64,000 nt of DNA, from positions 706,333,389 through 706,397,388 of the forward strand of contig NC_064616.1 in assembly GCF_023898315.1 (NCBI RefSeq), written 5' to 3'. A program made the position numbers and the translations under genes. Under the pieces are notes generated by a model that did not search any database, was not told the origin of the DNA, and saw only the letters and a program-made list of their open reading frames with translations. The DNA is from Schistocerca nitens (lineage: Eukaryota > Arthropoda > Insecta > Orthoptera > Acrididae). The first letter of the stretch is position 1; every line of letters begins with the position of its first letter. Shown one piece after another: positions 49,828 to 62,306 of this stretch.

Positions 49828-52208
49828 CTGAAAGAACCAAATGGAAACATTACTCCATGTTCACAGCAATGTCTTATTTAGCCAGTCGAAATAATTACAT
49901 ATATGTAGAAACTGCACAGTTACTGTGATAAGAAAAATGTGAATATAATGAATAAATAAAACATATAAAAAGTTTATAATATGTCTTGAGTTTACTAATA
50001 CAGAGTTTCTACAAGTGGCACTGAACATGTACTCCATCTCTCAGAATTTTTGACAAGTGGAGAATTGATCTTGTTAATTAGGAGTGGTGTTTTTTGGCAA
50101 ACCATTAAGAAGCATTCATGCTGCATTCTCCTTTTCACTCCCAGTAATTTTACGCTCCCTTTCTTTCAGTCAGGATTTGAACTTAGAAAGTGATCCGGAA
50201 TGTTTGAGCACAAATTTTTTGTGAGGCCATGATTATTACTTGCACGGCAATTGGAATAAATATATCTTTCTTCAGCAAAGAAGCTAGAACAATTTGTAGG
50301 GGTGAAAGTGCAAAGGACTTGGAATTATTCAACATTACACTTTCAAAAATTTCCTCATTTAAGTGTGAATCTGCCATTTCTTAGAATGTAAGAAAGATCA
50401 TTTTTTGAATTAAAGAATCCCCTGGCAGGCAAATGAATGAGCCTAAATGAGGAGAATTTGGATTATTATTTACTTATCATATGGCTTTTAGTGCCAGATG
50501 TCTCCAAAAATATGCTTGGGTCACCTTCGATACGACTCATTTATTTAAGCAAATGGGCTGTATCTTTAAGGGAATCGGAATCTGTAAGGAAAGAAAGGTA
50601 TTTGGAAGGAATTGGTTGTGGCCTGTAGTAAGGGACCAACCCCGGCATTTACCTAAACCACTTCGCCTCTGGAATACAAAGATTGCTAGCTCAGTGGCTC
50701 AACATGCAGAACCACCCCAAGTCAACAGTTATTTGGAAAAACTGGTTTTATACATTGTTTAAAAAATAAATAAAATGCACCACAACAAAAGACTGAATTC
50801 TGACATTGCATGTTTTTTCTTTAATTGTGCATGTTTAGTCATCTGATAGTGCATGAATGCATATATATTGCGACGCTTAATTGTGCATGGAATTGCTGGC
50901 TTCAGTTATTATAGTATTACAACAGCGTAAATAGATATTTGAAAAAAGGGGGAGGGATGGAGGGATGCAGAGTGCAGTTGGCTCAGACAAATTCAAGAAG
51001 CCCACTGAAAAAATCTTTTAGAAACTAACTATAGAATGTACCATCACTACATACTCCTCTCACTCTCCACAAACTCCTTCTCATTGTTTTGTATCAAATC
51101 TGTTTTTCATAATTGAGTACCACCTAGATGAGCAGATTGGGTGATATTTTTTCATTTAGGCTGCTATCATTTAGGCTGCTAATGATAGAATATTGAGGAA
51201 ATATTTTAAAGAAATGCAACCACTACCATTTGGGTGACACAGATAAATCGACGAGTATTATTATGCACTGATTTTAACTTGATGTTATTTGTAATATATT
51301 TACTGCTTCACTGCCTTGTGAAATACTGAAATACTGCACAACCAAAATTCTGCCAGCCTCCAAATAACAACTCCAGTGCTGCTATAGATAGAAAGGTAAT
51401 AAGCTCTTATAGTAGTGTGTACACATTTTTAACTTACCATAAAGCTACCATACAAATAAAATTCAGTTTTTCTCTTCTTTCTTCTTACAAACATATCCAT
51501 AATTAGGAGCTCTCACAACAGCACACAACATAAAAACAATAAATGACAGCACTTACATTAAATTCAACAAGTGAGCTCAAGTAAGGCCAACAACTGTATT
51601 GGCTAAAATAGGGATGGGCAATAGCCCACAGTGCTACAGATATACAGCCAGTTTAAATCTACCATTGGCCTTGCTGACTATCATTAGTGCATATTTCTTT
51701 TTCGTTGTATGATTGAAAATAAAAATAGCTTTCATTTTCACTAGACAGGAACTAGGTTGTGTGTAATTTCATTTAGGTGTTAGGGGTCCAGAACCCCCCC
51801 CCCCCCCTTTGGCTATGTCCTTGCCTGAATTACTGTACATTTCCAAGAACTGATAAAAATATACAATAAAGGAAAACAAAATTAGACTACATATAATTAC
51901 GCAAGTGAAACACTACTGCCCATTTTTGTTCTTACACACATTACCGTAAACACATTTTTACTTAATTGGCCTTGTAGAAAATAAATGATGAATAGTGTTG
52001 AAACTAACACTCTGTTATGCAACAATAGTTACATACTGTCTAGGCTCTATTGTTAGCTTCTAACAATGGTGACATGTCAAGCTTACAGCATTTGATATGA
52101 CTATAGTGTGTACTTATTTCTTTGACTGACTACTCAGTTACACATACAAGACAGAAGGAACAGCATACAAAAAAAAAGCAATTGTACATGGTAAACCAAT
52201 TCAGATAC
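49828..52208. other. Intron with possible transposon remnants
   Basis: The + strand at about 50440-50760 holds a degenerate open stretch (FGRNWLWPVVRDQPRHLPKP). On the minus strand around 51500-51430 there is ATG followed by codons for MDMFVRRKKR, which resembles the start of hAT-type transposases. Neither can be assigned firmly. The exact repeat at 51581-51714 lies beside the latter. A C9 homopolymer occurs near 51797. Confidence 0.4.
51581..51714. repeat. Exact 134-bp direct repeat, copy 1
   Basis: This is identical, base for base as far as I can read, to 53331-53464. It starts GTAAGGCCAACAACTGTATT and ends TTTTTCGTTGTATGATT. Flanking sequences on both sides are unrelated. The two copies bracket the projectin exon at 52209-52356. 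Confidence 0.95.
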
Positions 52209-52356
52209 CTTCAACAGCAGAGTAGCTCTCCTGCACGTCAACAATAACAGGAGGTCCTGGACTTCCTGTAGCTCGCAGAGGTGTTGATGGCTTATCAATC
52301 ATTTCACCTAGTTCTGCCACACTTGGACGTCTCATATCACCACTTGGTCTTCTACG
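52209..52356 (-). CDS. bt: Projectin exon: RRPS linker and start of first Ig
   Basis: The exon encodes [40 protein letters not shown] and VQESYSAVE. The [12 protein letters not shown] part is a relative of the later DWP linkers (RR-x-S-x-x-x-L). [17 protein letters not shown] is the A strand of the Ig continued in 49763-49827. The acceptor AG (..CTACAG) is at 52358-52357 and the donor GT at 52208-52207. It is entered in phase 0 and left in phase 1. Confidence 0.93.
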
Positions 52357-53330
52357 CTGTAGCAGCAGAGCCACAATGCTTAGAACATTCTTATCAATTA
52401 TGACTCATAATATTTGAATAAAAAATCAATAAATACATTTCTGTAATTCTTTTGTGGGACAATAAATGAAATGTGATCAAAAGAAATTAAATGATTCAAA
52501 ATTTGTCTGAAGATGAAAATGCAAATTTTAAAAATAAATTATTTATTGAAGTTAGAAATTTCTGACCATCAGATACTGCTGTATATTAAGATAAAATTCA
52601 TGTTACAAAATGATAATAAATTAATGGTACAAAAAGTTTATGGCAGAAGATGTGAGACACAGAAACACATTCAAAACACCAGGAAATTTCTTTGTAAAGT
52701 TAGATAAACAAAAAAATTAGTCACAATAAAACTGGTGAAAATTAACAACAAATAAAAAAAATTGAGAGATTAAAGGAAATTAAATCAGTTTTTAAGTATA
52801 AAACAATGTCAAACAAAATGAGAATTTTGTGACTAAAAAAAGAATGAGTAGAAACATATTAATAAACTGAGTTAATTAATAGTTTGGAAAGCAACACATT
52901 TTTAATCCTTGCTCTATTCTACAAACATATAAAGAACATGATCTTCCTACACAAGTTAGAGCGAAGAAACACCTTCAGAATCGACAGTCTAAGATACTAT
53001 GAAAGATATAATTTAAGAACAAAGTATGGCTCTTGCACCTTTAATTTTTTTGTACTTTGCTATACTGATACCAAATAATATCTACATAATTAACCAAATT
53101 GTTATCCTATATCAGACTTTAAATTATGAGTTTTCTACTACTGTTCCTACAAAAGTCAAACACATTGTTAATAATAATAATGCAAAATATTGTCTTTGAA
53201 TACAGGTAATGAAGCCAAGCATTTTCTAAGTTGTTATCAGAGGCTACAATGTTTCACATAATTAAATGTAAAAAAATATGTCATCAGAGCATTATCAACC
53301 ACACAACTGTGTACTAGAATTCACCAGAAT
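52357..53330. other. Intron sequence, no features seen
   Basis: AT-rich intron up to the second 134-bp repeat copy. Nothing recognised. Confidence 0.55.
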
Positions 53331-53464
53331 GTAAGGCCAACAACTGTATTGGCTAAAATAGGGATGGGCAATAGCCCACAGTGCTACAGATATACAGCCA
53401 GTTTAAATCTACCATTGGCCTTGCTGACTATCATTAGTGCATATTTCTTTTTCGTTGTATGATT
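53331..53464. repeat. Exact 134-bp direct repeat, copy 2
   Basis: Second copy of 51581-51714 in the same orientation, 1,750 bp away. No target duplications are evident at its borders. Confidence 0.95.
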
Positions 53465-53539
53465 TTCAGGAAATTGTGGTGTCAGTAAATCGGGAAGTGT
53501 AGACTGTAAACCACACACTGTGCAAATACAGTATATCAA

Positions 53540-53540
<1 letters not shown>

Positions 53541-53608
<68 letters not shown>
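53541..53608. repeat. (AT)n microsatellite
   Basis: About 34 AT units, the longest dinucleotide run in the window. Confidence 0.95.
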
Positions 53609-53611
<3 letters not shown>

Positions 53612-54436
53612 TGAACACAATCACATCAGATTATAAAGGAAATGGGAACTCTAGGCAAATTAACAACAACAGAAGGCCTTCAGTGTCTCCTTGTATCTAC
53701 ACAATTGTCTCTTCGATCCAATTATAGAGGCACCTTTTTATTATATAAGAATGGGATACCAATGCTATTTTGTGTGTGCCTTTGTCATGTCAGATATCAT
53801 TTAGTTTTCTGAGAAACGAGATTATTCTTTGTCACACATTGTATTTGACATAAATATTTTATAATTCTTTCTTATGCGATGATCAATCTGGTTCACTTAA
53901 TCTTTGTGAAGGATAACCCATTGACCAGGTTATCTCTAATAACTTGTGCACATAATGTTGTATGGATACCTACATATTCCACATCTGACATGTATACAAG
54001 TATACACTGATAAAGGACTTACAGCCTTATATTTCTTTATTATAGTGTAAAGAATTGGCCATGCTATTCATTAAGATTTGATTACATAAATTGTTGGAAA
54101 CAACAAATGAAAATTGTGATGTAGCATCAACTGACATGGCCAGTGAGGAAATAACTCCACAAACAACCCCTATCTTCATGGACTGGTCTACTAGGGACAT
54201 ATCTAACCAGTACTTGGTCAATTATTCCCCTTAAATTGAGCCCACCCTAGATAATGTTTTTTGTTTATACGATCTTGCACGCAGCTTCAATTTCTGTTTC
54301 AGTGTGGAAATAAAAAAGGAATGATGAATTTATTTTTTGAGAGAAATTGCCTTCTACAGATAGTCTACGAGAAAAGTGACTTTTTTTGGAAATAATTTTG
54401 GTGCTTACTTTAAATTAAATTGATTTGATTTGATGA

Positions 54437-54768
54437 TTTGTAAATAATAGATTTCAGCTACCAGTTGGTGGTGGTGGTGGGTAGTGTTTACCAGTTGTCC
54501 TTTTTAAATTTTATTGGCAGATCTAGATTTCAGCAACAAACTAGGCATCCTCAATGCACTATGATTTTTGATCAATGCATGAAATGCCTGTTGGTTGGGC
54601 TTCATCCATAGTTCATTGAATGAACTGTGGATGAACCCTGACCAACAGGCATTACATGCATTGATCAAAAATGATAGTGCATTGAGAATGGCTAGTTTCT
54701 GGCTGAAATCTAGATCTACCAATAAAATTTAAAAAGGATGACTAGTAGCTGAAATCTATTATTTACAA
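54437..54768. mobile_element. Short fold-back element (~160-bp arms)
   Basis: The left arm starts TTTGTAAATAATAGATTTCA. The right arm ends with its reverse complement near 54768, and the middle turns around at CATAGTTCATTGAATGAACTGTG (about 54605). The right arm lacks about 40 bp, including a GGTGGT run present on the left. Landmarks GCATGAAATGCCTGTTGGT and ACCAACAGGCATTACATGC show the inversion. It is non-coding. Confidence 0.88.
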
Positions 54769-54989
54769 GTAAATATAACAGTCGCTACATGCAACAGCCT
54801 TCTGAATGGAAGGTAACCTGATGATTTGATGATATTAAATGGCATAGCTGTGAAATTTTGATGAATGCCCTAGATATCTAATAGCACTTCAACTGAGCTC
54901 GATAGTTACATCCCAAATAGAAGTGTAACACAAAAGTCTGATAGGCCCAAGATTTTATAAAGTAAGTTGTAAATATATAGAAAATTTCT

Positions 54990-55129
54990 AACAGAATGTA
55001 AATATCTAAAGAGTCAAGAAGACCACTCACTGAATAGCAGAGGTGTTGAGTCTTCAAGAGGCATACATAAAACGGAATGAAAACTCTGTTAGCTTTGAGA
55101 AAAATACTTAGACAAGCTAGAGAAAGAAT

Positions 55130-55176
<47 letters not shown>

Positions 55177-55200
55177 GTACACCTGTACACTTACGTTGTG
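54990..55200. repeat. Partial copy of the (CA)n-core element
   Basis: CACTCACTGAATAGCAGAGG then TGTTGAGTC near 55025 matches one end of the family at 11655-11940. It is followed by a CA run at 55134-55173. The opposite terminal repeat is not recognisable. Confidence 0.5.
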
Positions 55201-55405
55201 ACAGCTAGAGAAACATATATGTGTCTTTATACTGATTTGTCAGTTATAAATTACATATCTATCTCTCCTATAATCTACACTTTGGCAAAATCAAATAAAT
55301 GTAACAGCTCATAATGTATACCACTATAGTGTACACATAAACAGATCTATTGTTCACAATATAAACTGAAGTTTTGAGAAATGAATGTCGCTTTTTTAAG
55401 TCAAA

Positions 55406-55436
55406 GAGAGAGAGAGATAGATAGATAGATAGATAG

Positions 55437-55489
<53 letters not shown>

Positions 55490-55492
55490 GAT
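55406..55492. repeat. (AG)n/(AGAT)n microsatellite
   Basis: Interleaved GA and GATA units. The open frame on the opposite strand is an artefact of the repeat. Confidence 0.95.
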
Positions 55493-55874
55493 ATTTAATG
55501 TTTTGTGGTAGAAGTTTCTTTGCATGTGTAAAAGATCTTACAAATTTACACATTAATTATGGCATTGAAATGAAGTGTAAAGTTTAATAAGTAATAATAT
55601 GTAACGTACTTGTCAAATTAAAACACAGGTCAGACACATTTATGAGTATTTATCTAAATAGTATACTATCTAGTTTATTTTGAAATTTCTTCTGTAATTG
55701 TTGAACACAGAGAATGAATGAATGCACAAATATCTGCTCCAGTCCCCCTTCTACTATCCCACTATGAAGATGCAAGAACCATACTTTATTGGACACTTAT
55801 GGTATCTTTCTTTCTCTAGACAATCAATCAACAAAAATAACACATTGAGCCTTTATGACCCACAGTCATCTAAC

Positions 55875-55913
55875 CTGTTTCTCTTCCAGTACCCCAGGAC
55901 GAGAACCTTTCCT
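55875..55913 (-). CDS. bt: Projectin micro-exon 3 (diverged RPG repeat)
   Basis: The 13-codon exon reads RKGSRPGVLEEKQ. The acceptor AG (..CATAACAG) is at 55915-55914 and the donor GTTAGA at 55874-55873. Phase 0, 39 nt, the same length as micro-exon 2. It aligns with KLRPGEVLD/E but lacks the Glu after Pro-Gly. It is a weaker call than the other two because of its divergence and non-optimal splice sites, but it lies in the expected order and phase. Confidence 0.6.
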
Positions 55914-57567
55914 CTGTTATGTTCAAAAATGGAAACAAAAGAAAAGGAATGAAAAGAAGAAGTAAATAAAATAATTGTAAATTAAAAATAAGAAACATTT
56001 CAAAAGAAACAAAAGTAAATAAAACACATATAGGAAGCAAGCTGTTAAAAATAAATCACTCACTGAAATCATAAAATAATAATCAATGAAATTTTGAAAC
56101 CAAAGGCTGGAGGTAAAACAAAACTTAAAAACATAAAATGAATAATAAAAATAAACAAATAAATAAAAGACAAAATAAACAAATATTATGAACACACCAC
56201 TCAGTCCATGGTAGAAATGTCACAAGGAATCCACAATGCAGGTGGGATCAGAGATTTTTCTAGCACAAAGCAAACCGATCACAGCAAAAATCTTACACTC
56301 TCTTTGGCATTTCCTGCAACTGTTACAGTAACTGTTCACCTTTAATATGTCATCCATGAAATGTGCTGTAATGATGCATCGTATTCTAAACTGCTCCAGT
56401 CATTTCACCAGATATTGGGATGCATGTAACACTTGGGAAAGGGAGGGCTTCCTTTCAGGCATCAGTGTTTGAGAGCAATAACTCAAGAAATGAACTACAT
56501 CACTCAATAATGTCTGCAAGATATTCTGACCTAATAAGTAATCATGAACATTTATAAACATAAAAGCTTCAAGATATTTACAGGAAACAGAAAATAAAGT
56601 CCTGGTTCAATTGATTATAAAAAATTTAAATACTTGAGTCCTCAAAATTAATGTAGCCCAAATAACCTGCATGGAAAGACTGTTAACATATGATACATTT
56701 ACGATATGAGGGAACAACAACTTGTTGTAAGTAGAAAGGGCTAAGATTCTACTTATGAAAATATACAATGAAAAAATTTCTCCTTAGTAAATGAAAATAG
56801 ATCCAACAGGTAAATAGACATTGATAACTGGAGTATAAAAATGATCTGGATATTTAATTCCACAACCAGTTAGCATTTTGAGACATGATGTAATGAAGGC
56901 AGAAGGCAGGTAGTCAGCAGGTTTGGAGGAACAGGGCGGGGGGGGGGGGGGGGGGGGGGACATGAAGAGAGGAGGAGGACAGGAAATTCAATAGTTGAAG
57001 TCAACTGCTGTGTTGAATGTTTTGTATTTACTACTTAATTTTCACTTCCTTAAAGTGCAGTTATTCTATTTCATATCTATGAGATGCATGATTATATAAA
57101 ACACTGTATCAGAATATGTAATGTGCACGTTATTAATCACAGTTTCAGTAGTGTGGCACATATCTTCTTATGATGTATTCTGCAATGATTTTATATTTTA
57201 AAATGCAGAGTGACAATTGAGAGCTATAATTATCAACCTTTTGATTACTAACTGAAGTAGTAATATAAGTGAAAAATATAACGTGTAATTTAGGGTAATG
57301 TAACATTGTGGGGAAAAGAAAAAAAAAAAAAGAATAACATATGGGATAGTCACAACAATTTTGTTGTAGATAGCGAATTCTTCATTACATAACACTTCAT
57401 GGATATCTATTAGATACTTATTTTTTGCTTGTTTCACTTCTTTTATTGCACTCAGAATATTGAGCTCACCAACTGATAATATGTTACAAATAGTCATAAT
57501 CGATAATGCAGGAAGATATGAAACCAAAGAAGAGGTCAGCTTTGTGCCAGCTCTACAGGAGTCTCAC
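55914..57567. other. Intron with a 22-base poly-G tract
   Basis: AT-rich. A run of 22 G lies at 56938-56959, flanked by purine-rich sequence. No further RPG micro-exon is found. Confidence 0.6.
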
Positions 57568-57606
57568 CTTTGAATCTAAAACCTCACCAGGCCGCAATTT
57601 TCCAAC
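57568..57606 (-). CDS. bt: Projectin micro-exon 2 (KLRPGEVL repeat)
   Basis: The 13-codon exon reads VGKLRPGEVLDSK. The acceptor AG (..TTTCTACAG) is at 57608-57607 and the donor GTGAGA at 57567-57566, both strong. Phase 0, 39 nt. It shares KLRPGEVL with the micro-exon about 500 bp away, which indicates duplication. Short phase-0 exons rich in P, E, V and K recall the alternatively spliced PEVK-like region described for insect projectin; assignment to that region is inference. Confidence 0.78.
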
Positions 57607-58084
57607 CTGTAGAAAAACAATGTAATTGAGAGCAGTGTACGAACAATACAAGAAAGCGAGGGATGGATGCTCCCAGTGTGATTTGTAAGCCTCACACAGC
57701 AGTTCAGGGAAGGGATTTGCAGACAAATAAAAGTAAATAATAGATAATGCAGTCAGTATAAAGAAATTGAAGCAGCAAACCCTGTAGAAACAAAAAGATA
57801 CTGAAACAAAAGCAAATGCAAATAAAGAAAACTGGTGTTTTCAGCTATGAAATTAAACCTGTAGCCATTTGCAAATAAATTTCTGAAAAACATACTGTAG
57901 AAGAAATAAAATCTGCAACAATTGCTGGGATGCATTTACATAAAAAAGAAACATGAATTAAAATAAAGTGAAGAAACAAAGCAATGAAGCAAAAATATTG
58001 GGCTACAATGATAACATAAAACATGGTGAACAAACACTGTAGAACAGAGGTAGGTGACCAGTGGTTACTATAGTTGTCTCTCAC

Positions 58085-58129
58085 CTTTTTCTCCTCAAGG
58101 ACTTCACCAGGGCGTAATTTTCTATTTTC
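58085..58129 (-). CDS. bt: Projectin micro-exon 1 (KLRPGEVL repeat)
   Basis: The 15-codon exon reads ENRKLRPGEVLEEKK. The acceptor AG (..TACTTTTAG) is at 58131-58130 and the donor GTGAGA at 58084-58083. Phase 0, 45 nt. It is the most 5' exon I can support. Upstream exons, including the start codon, should lie beyond 64000. Confidence 0.78.
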
Positions 58130-59812
58130 CTAAAAGTAAAACTTTACTTCAGTAAAATGTCATCTCCCAGCAGAATAAGTATACAACCTATCAGTAATAA
58201 TCACAGAAATGTGTAGATTCATGATTCTCCACTGTGTATCTAGGTGTCCTCAAAAAATTTTATTGACATTGATAATCAGTGATCTATTTCACTGCCCACA
58301 TGAAGCGTTGGTATCATTCATATCACTCATCTGGGAATCACTTTAAACCATTTTAATGAAGACTGACTCTGGTATTAAATGTCCACAGAGAGCAACAATA
58401 AAGTTGCTTCTATTGAGAAATGAAGTCAATGGGCATAGCCTCTTTGTATTTGAAGACCAGACAGAGGTTTATGAGAAAACCTTACTTCTTGGTTATCTTG
58501 ACAAAACAAAGCACGTTGGTGGAATGTGTCTCTACAAAAAGGATAGAAATTAAACAGTGAATAATACATAAAGAATAGTTCACTGTTTTGCACATTACAG
58601 TTAGAACTAATATATTATTTCATATATTGGAATGAGAATTCTGAGAATGGAAAATTTAAATTTTACACAACATCTGATTTGATTGATTTTCAAGCTTAAA
58701 ACCTTTATTTTATTTCATTTCATTACTCTTCTTCTTCAAACTCTCACAGCGATTGAAAAATATCAGTTAAGCATGATCTGCTGATTCTTGGATTAATTAC
58801 TATCAATGATTTTGGTATTATAAATAGACATTTGAAAAAGTAAGGAAGGCTTCTCATTACTCGACAACCCACATTCACAGTTCAGTTCCCAGAAGTGTAC
58901 CTGCTGCAATCTACTGAATCTATACTGTAAGAATAAGATTTCTGCTATTTATATGAGTCTTCTGAATGTTTCACTCTATCTACAGACATAACTGAAACAT
59001 ATATGATAACAGCAGAGTTATTTAAAATATGTCAACTTTGGTAAAATTTCAGTCCTCTACAGCAACACTCAAAATACCTAGAACAAAACAACTGTAATTA
59101 TGACAACAGCAAAAATATATATGTACTGCTTTAAGAACTTTTCCATGGAAATGATCTACTCCAATGAGATTTACCTGAAAAAGTAGAAAAACAAATAAAG
59201 ACATAGCAACTGAAATGACAAACAGACTGCTGTGCCTTATGCCTTAATTCGAAGAACCTGCAAGAATCAGAATAACAAATTCTGCATTGTTTCTCTGGTG
59301 AGTTATGCCATGTAGGAGATAACATAAACATACGATAAAGTAGAATATTGGACTGAAAACTTTAATATGTTCAAGAACACTGAAAGAGTGACATATTGCA
59401 TATTTCAGAGATAATGAGCTTCTGCTGTCACCATCAAGCAATCTGTATAAAATAATAAACATGGCAGCATTATATGAAGGAGTCAGCATTATTAAACACA
59501 TCATTACCTAAATGAAAAGTTTACTAAGCATTCTTGTATTTTTCAGTTGGCTTTGGCTGTGGTCACATTATCAGTACTGTCACATGTATGTAGTAATTTG
59601 AAAAATATAGGAGTGACAGGTCAAAAATGTAGCAGAGGAGGATGGATCAACCATTTAGAACACTGAATGAAACAAATGAATCAGTCCATCCTGAAAGGGT
59701 CTCAGTCCAGTTGAGTGACTTTTAGGTAACACAAAAAAGTTTAATACTCTTTAAACATCTCTTAAGAATTATTATTCAGTAACATTGCTTGACATTCAAG
59801 CATTAGATTATA
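58130..59812. other. Intron sequence, no features seen
   Basis: AT-rich, no recognised exon or element. Confidence 0.5.
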
Positions 59813-60698
59813 AAGAGAGTCTGAAAAGTTTCTGACTTCAACATGAAGGTAGCAACAAAAGTTGAGGAATTCTTTGTGCATGTCTAGAAGGGCACTCACT
59901 AAAATTTCAATCATTTTGGACACACAGTTGTTGCTTGACAGTCGTTTAAGAGAGTAGATGCACGTGTTTTTGTGAAAATTAAAAAAAAATCAACTATTGA
60001 GCTTCCATTAGATTTTTGTTTTTGAAAAGCAATACTCCAATCAACTTAAACACAAGTTGGCCACTGTTTACGGGGACTCTGCACCATCAGTTACCACCAT
60101 GAAATTTTGGGCAGCTGAATTTAAACATGGCCATACCAGTTTGGTTTATGATGAATGTTCAGGGCGACCAAAAACTGGAACTATTGACAGTAACATGGCT
60201 CATGTTCACCAAATAGTATTGCCAGATTAAGGTCAGAGAGATAGCAGATGCTATGGGCATATCTAAAGAACATGTTGCACATATTGATTGTAAATTTAAG
60301 GATGAGAAAGCTGACTGCACGGTAGGTGCCACGATTACTCGCTCTGTGCCGTCTCACACCTCAGCAGCTGCCATGGCAAAAATCCATGAACTACAGTTTC
60401 AACTGCTTGACCACCCTCCTTACTCACTAGATCTAGCCCCATGTGACTTTTTTTTTGTACCTTCAGCTAAAAATTTAGGTCGGAGGATAGAAATTTTCAT
60501 GAAACGAAGAGGCCATCACATTCATAAACAACTATTTGCAAAGAAAGACATCAATCATTATTTGGATGGGTTAAATAGATGGGAGCATCACTGGAAGAAG
60601 TGTATAGACTTACAAGGAGATCATGTTGAAAAATAAAGATACATTTGAAGAAAAATGTCATTTCTTTGTTAGGTTGCAAACTTTTCAGACTGTCCTTG
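59813..60698 (+). mobile_element. Degenerate mariner element, internally deleted
   Basis: The ends are inverted: AGTCTGAAAAGTTTCTGACTTCAA at about 59819 and, as reverse complement from the right, AGTCTGAAAAGTTTGCAACCTAA. Plus-strand transposase remains include TVYGD-type sequence near 60065 (VTTMKFWAAEF in a shifted frame), VREIADAMGISKEHVAHI, and DHPPYSLDLAPCDFF at about 60408-60450, the mariner D34D signature region. The middle with the first catalytic Asp is missing and frames are broken. Confidence 0.82.
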
Positions 60699-62306
60699 TG
60701 GAGTGGGTGATGAAATAAACACAAAATAGTGGTGCCCTTTCTGCAAGGCATGAAATATTTTGATGCAGTTAAGTATTTTTTGCCTATATTTCAACCAGAA
60801 TACACAGAAAAATACTGAGCTCCAGAAGTAGTAGACCATACAGACTGGCAATGAGTATGAAAGAAATCACAATGCTGTTTATTTTCCTGTGCTATAGTTA
60901 AACAAAGCTTTAAAAACATAATTTCATCAGTAACTCCTTCCAATATCAACACAGTCTTTGAGATTCATAGGTGCTGAACCTATCGACTGTAATCCTTTTT
61001 GAGTTTTTGTGGAAAAACTCTAGTCATGTAAATTTCACTTACTGGACATGCACAAAATTCATCATAAAATTGGTATAGTATATAACAAAGCAGTTTTACT
61101 GAATCTCTCAGCTTGGCAGATTTTATTGGGAAACATGCTGTCATGTATGCTACACTAATGAGCAGACTAGGAAAAGATTATCCTGCTTGAGCCACACAGA
61201 AAGTAAGCTTGATCATATCATCAATGTAGTATTGGGATAACAATGCAATCAGGAAACTTGGACTCATAAACAAAGTGCCTGTAGCTGTTGCTGTTAAAGT
61301 GTCTCTTTTTGTGTTGAGGACACTTCTTTCAGCACTTTCTTCTGACAGGCAAGTCTTTTTATAAAATTTCCAGAAAGCTTAAAAAAAAAAAAAAAAAAGA
61401 GAAAAGAAAAGAAAAGAAAAAAAAGAGAAAATGAGCCCTGACTACAATATCCTTGTAATTCATATACAAGTCCCCCATCTCTTATGTAAATCTCATCTCA
61501 TTTTCTTCCCACAAGATTGATTTCTCAATCTCTCTTTAAACTTTATGTCAAGCTCCCTACTAGAAACAGTGGAAATAGAGAACGTAAATATGTGCGGCAT
61601 ATGTCTTCAGTGTTGCCACTGGTATACACACAAAAGGCCTCAGGGATGTACTGAGACATTTTCTCCATGTAAAAATACAATGCATGTATCAATTACTCTG
61701 CTTTATGAGCACTGGATGAGAGGTCCTTTCATCATAGGATTTTAGGTTAGTCCCAAGGAATATTATTCCAGTAACAAGTCAATTTCTCAAAAATTGTGAC
61801 TGAAGCCCTTTCAGTATGAGCTAATTCAAACAAACAGGCAAAATTAGAGGAAAAAGAAAGTAATTTACTTATAAGTATTGTCTAATTCTACATTTCTCAT
61901 TCATTCTATGAGGGGGCTGTCTACAGTAAATAAGATAATTTACTTTTACACATTGTCCATATTAGTAATCTTTTCCCTATCATTGGATCCAACTGTGAAA
62001 ATATGATAACCAAATCTGTCTTTTATTATCTTGACTACCTGCTGACGCATTATTTTATTTTATATTAGTTAATTAGGGATTAATTAGTATCAGAGCTATT
62101 ATGAATTCTCTCTCTTCACATATTAAGGGACAACACCATATAACTTGTTTGTTTGTGCATTCCAATGGTTACTAGTAGTTACTTTATAGACTGAAATGTA
62201 ACTTTTCTTGAATCTGATTTCATATCACAACAGCAAAAACAATACTTGAATGAATTTTTAAAGAGCTAAAGGCAAATAAAAGGGTTGGAAAAATAACTGT
62301 ATCTTA
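60699..62306. other. Intron sequence with A-rich run
   Basis: The only clear feature is an A/AG-rich run at 61380-61427. No exon is found. Confidence 0.5.

Noticed and set aside
59131..59175. Minus-strand stretch VNLIGVDHFHGK preceded by TTTTTCAG, considered as a projectin micro-exon.
   Set aside because: No GT or GC donor at the end, and no resemblance to the RPG repeats.
61290..61345. Minus-strand K/V/E-rich stretch (KKVLKEVSSTQKE) after a TTCTGACAG-like acceptor, considered as another PEVK-like exon.
   Set aside because: It runs into TAA after about 15 codons with no convincing in-frame GT donor before the stop.
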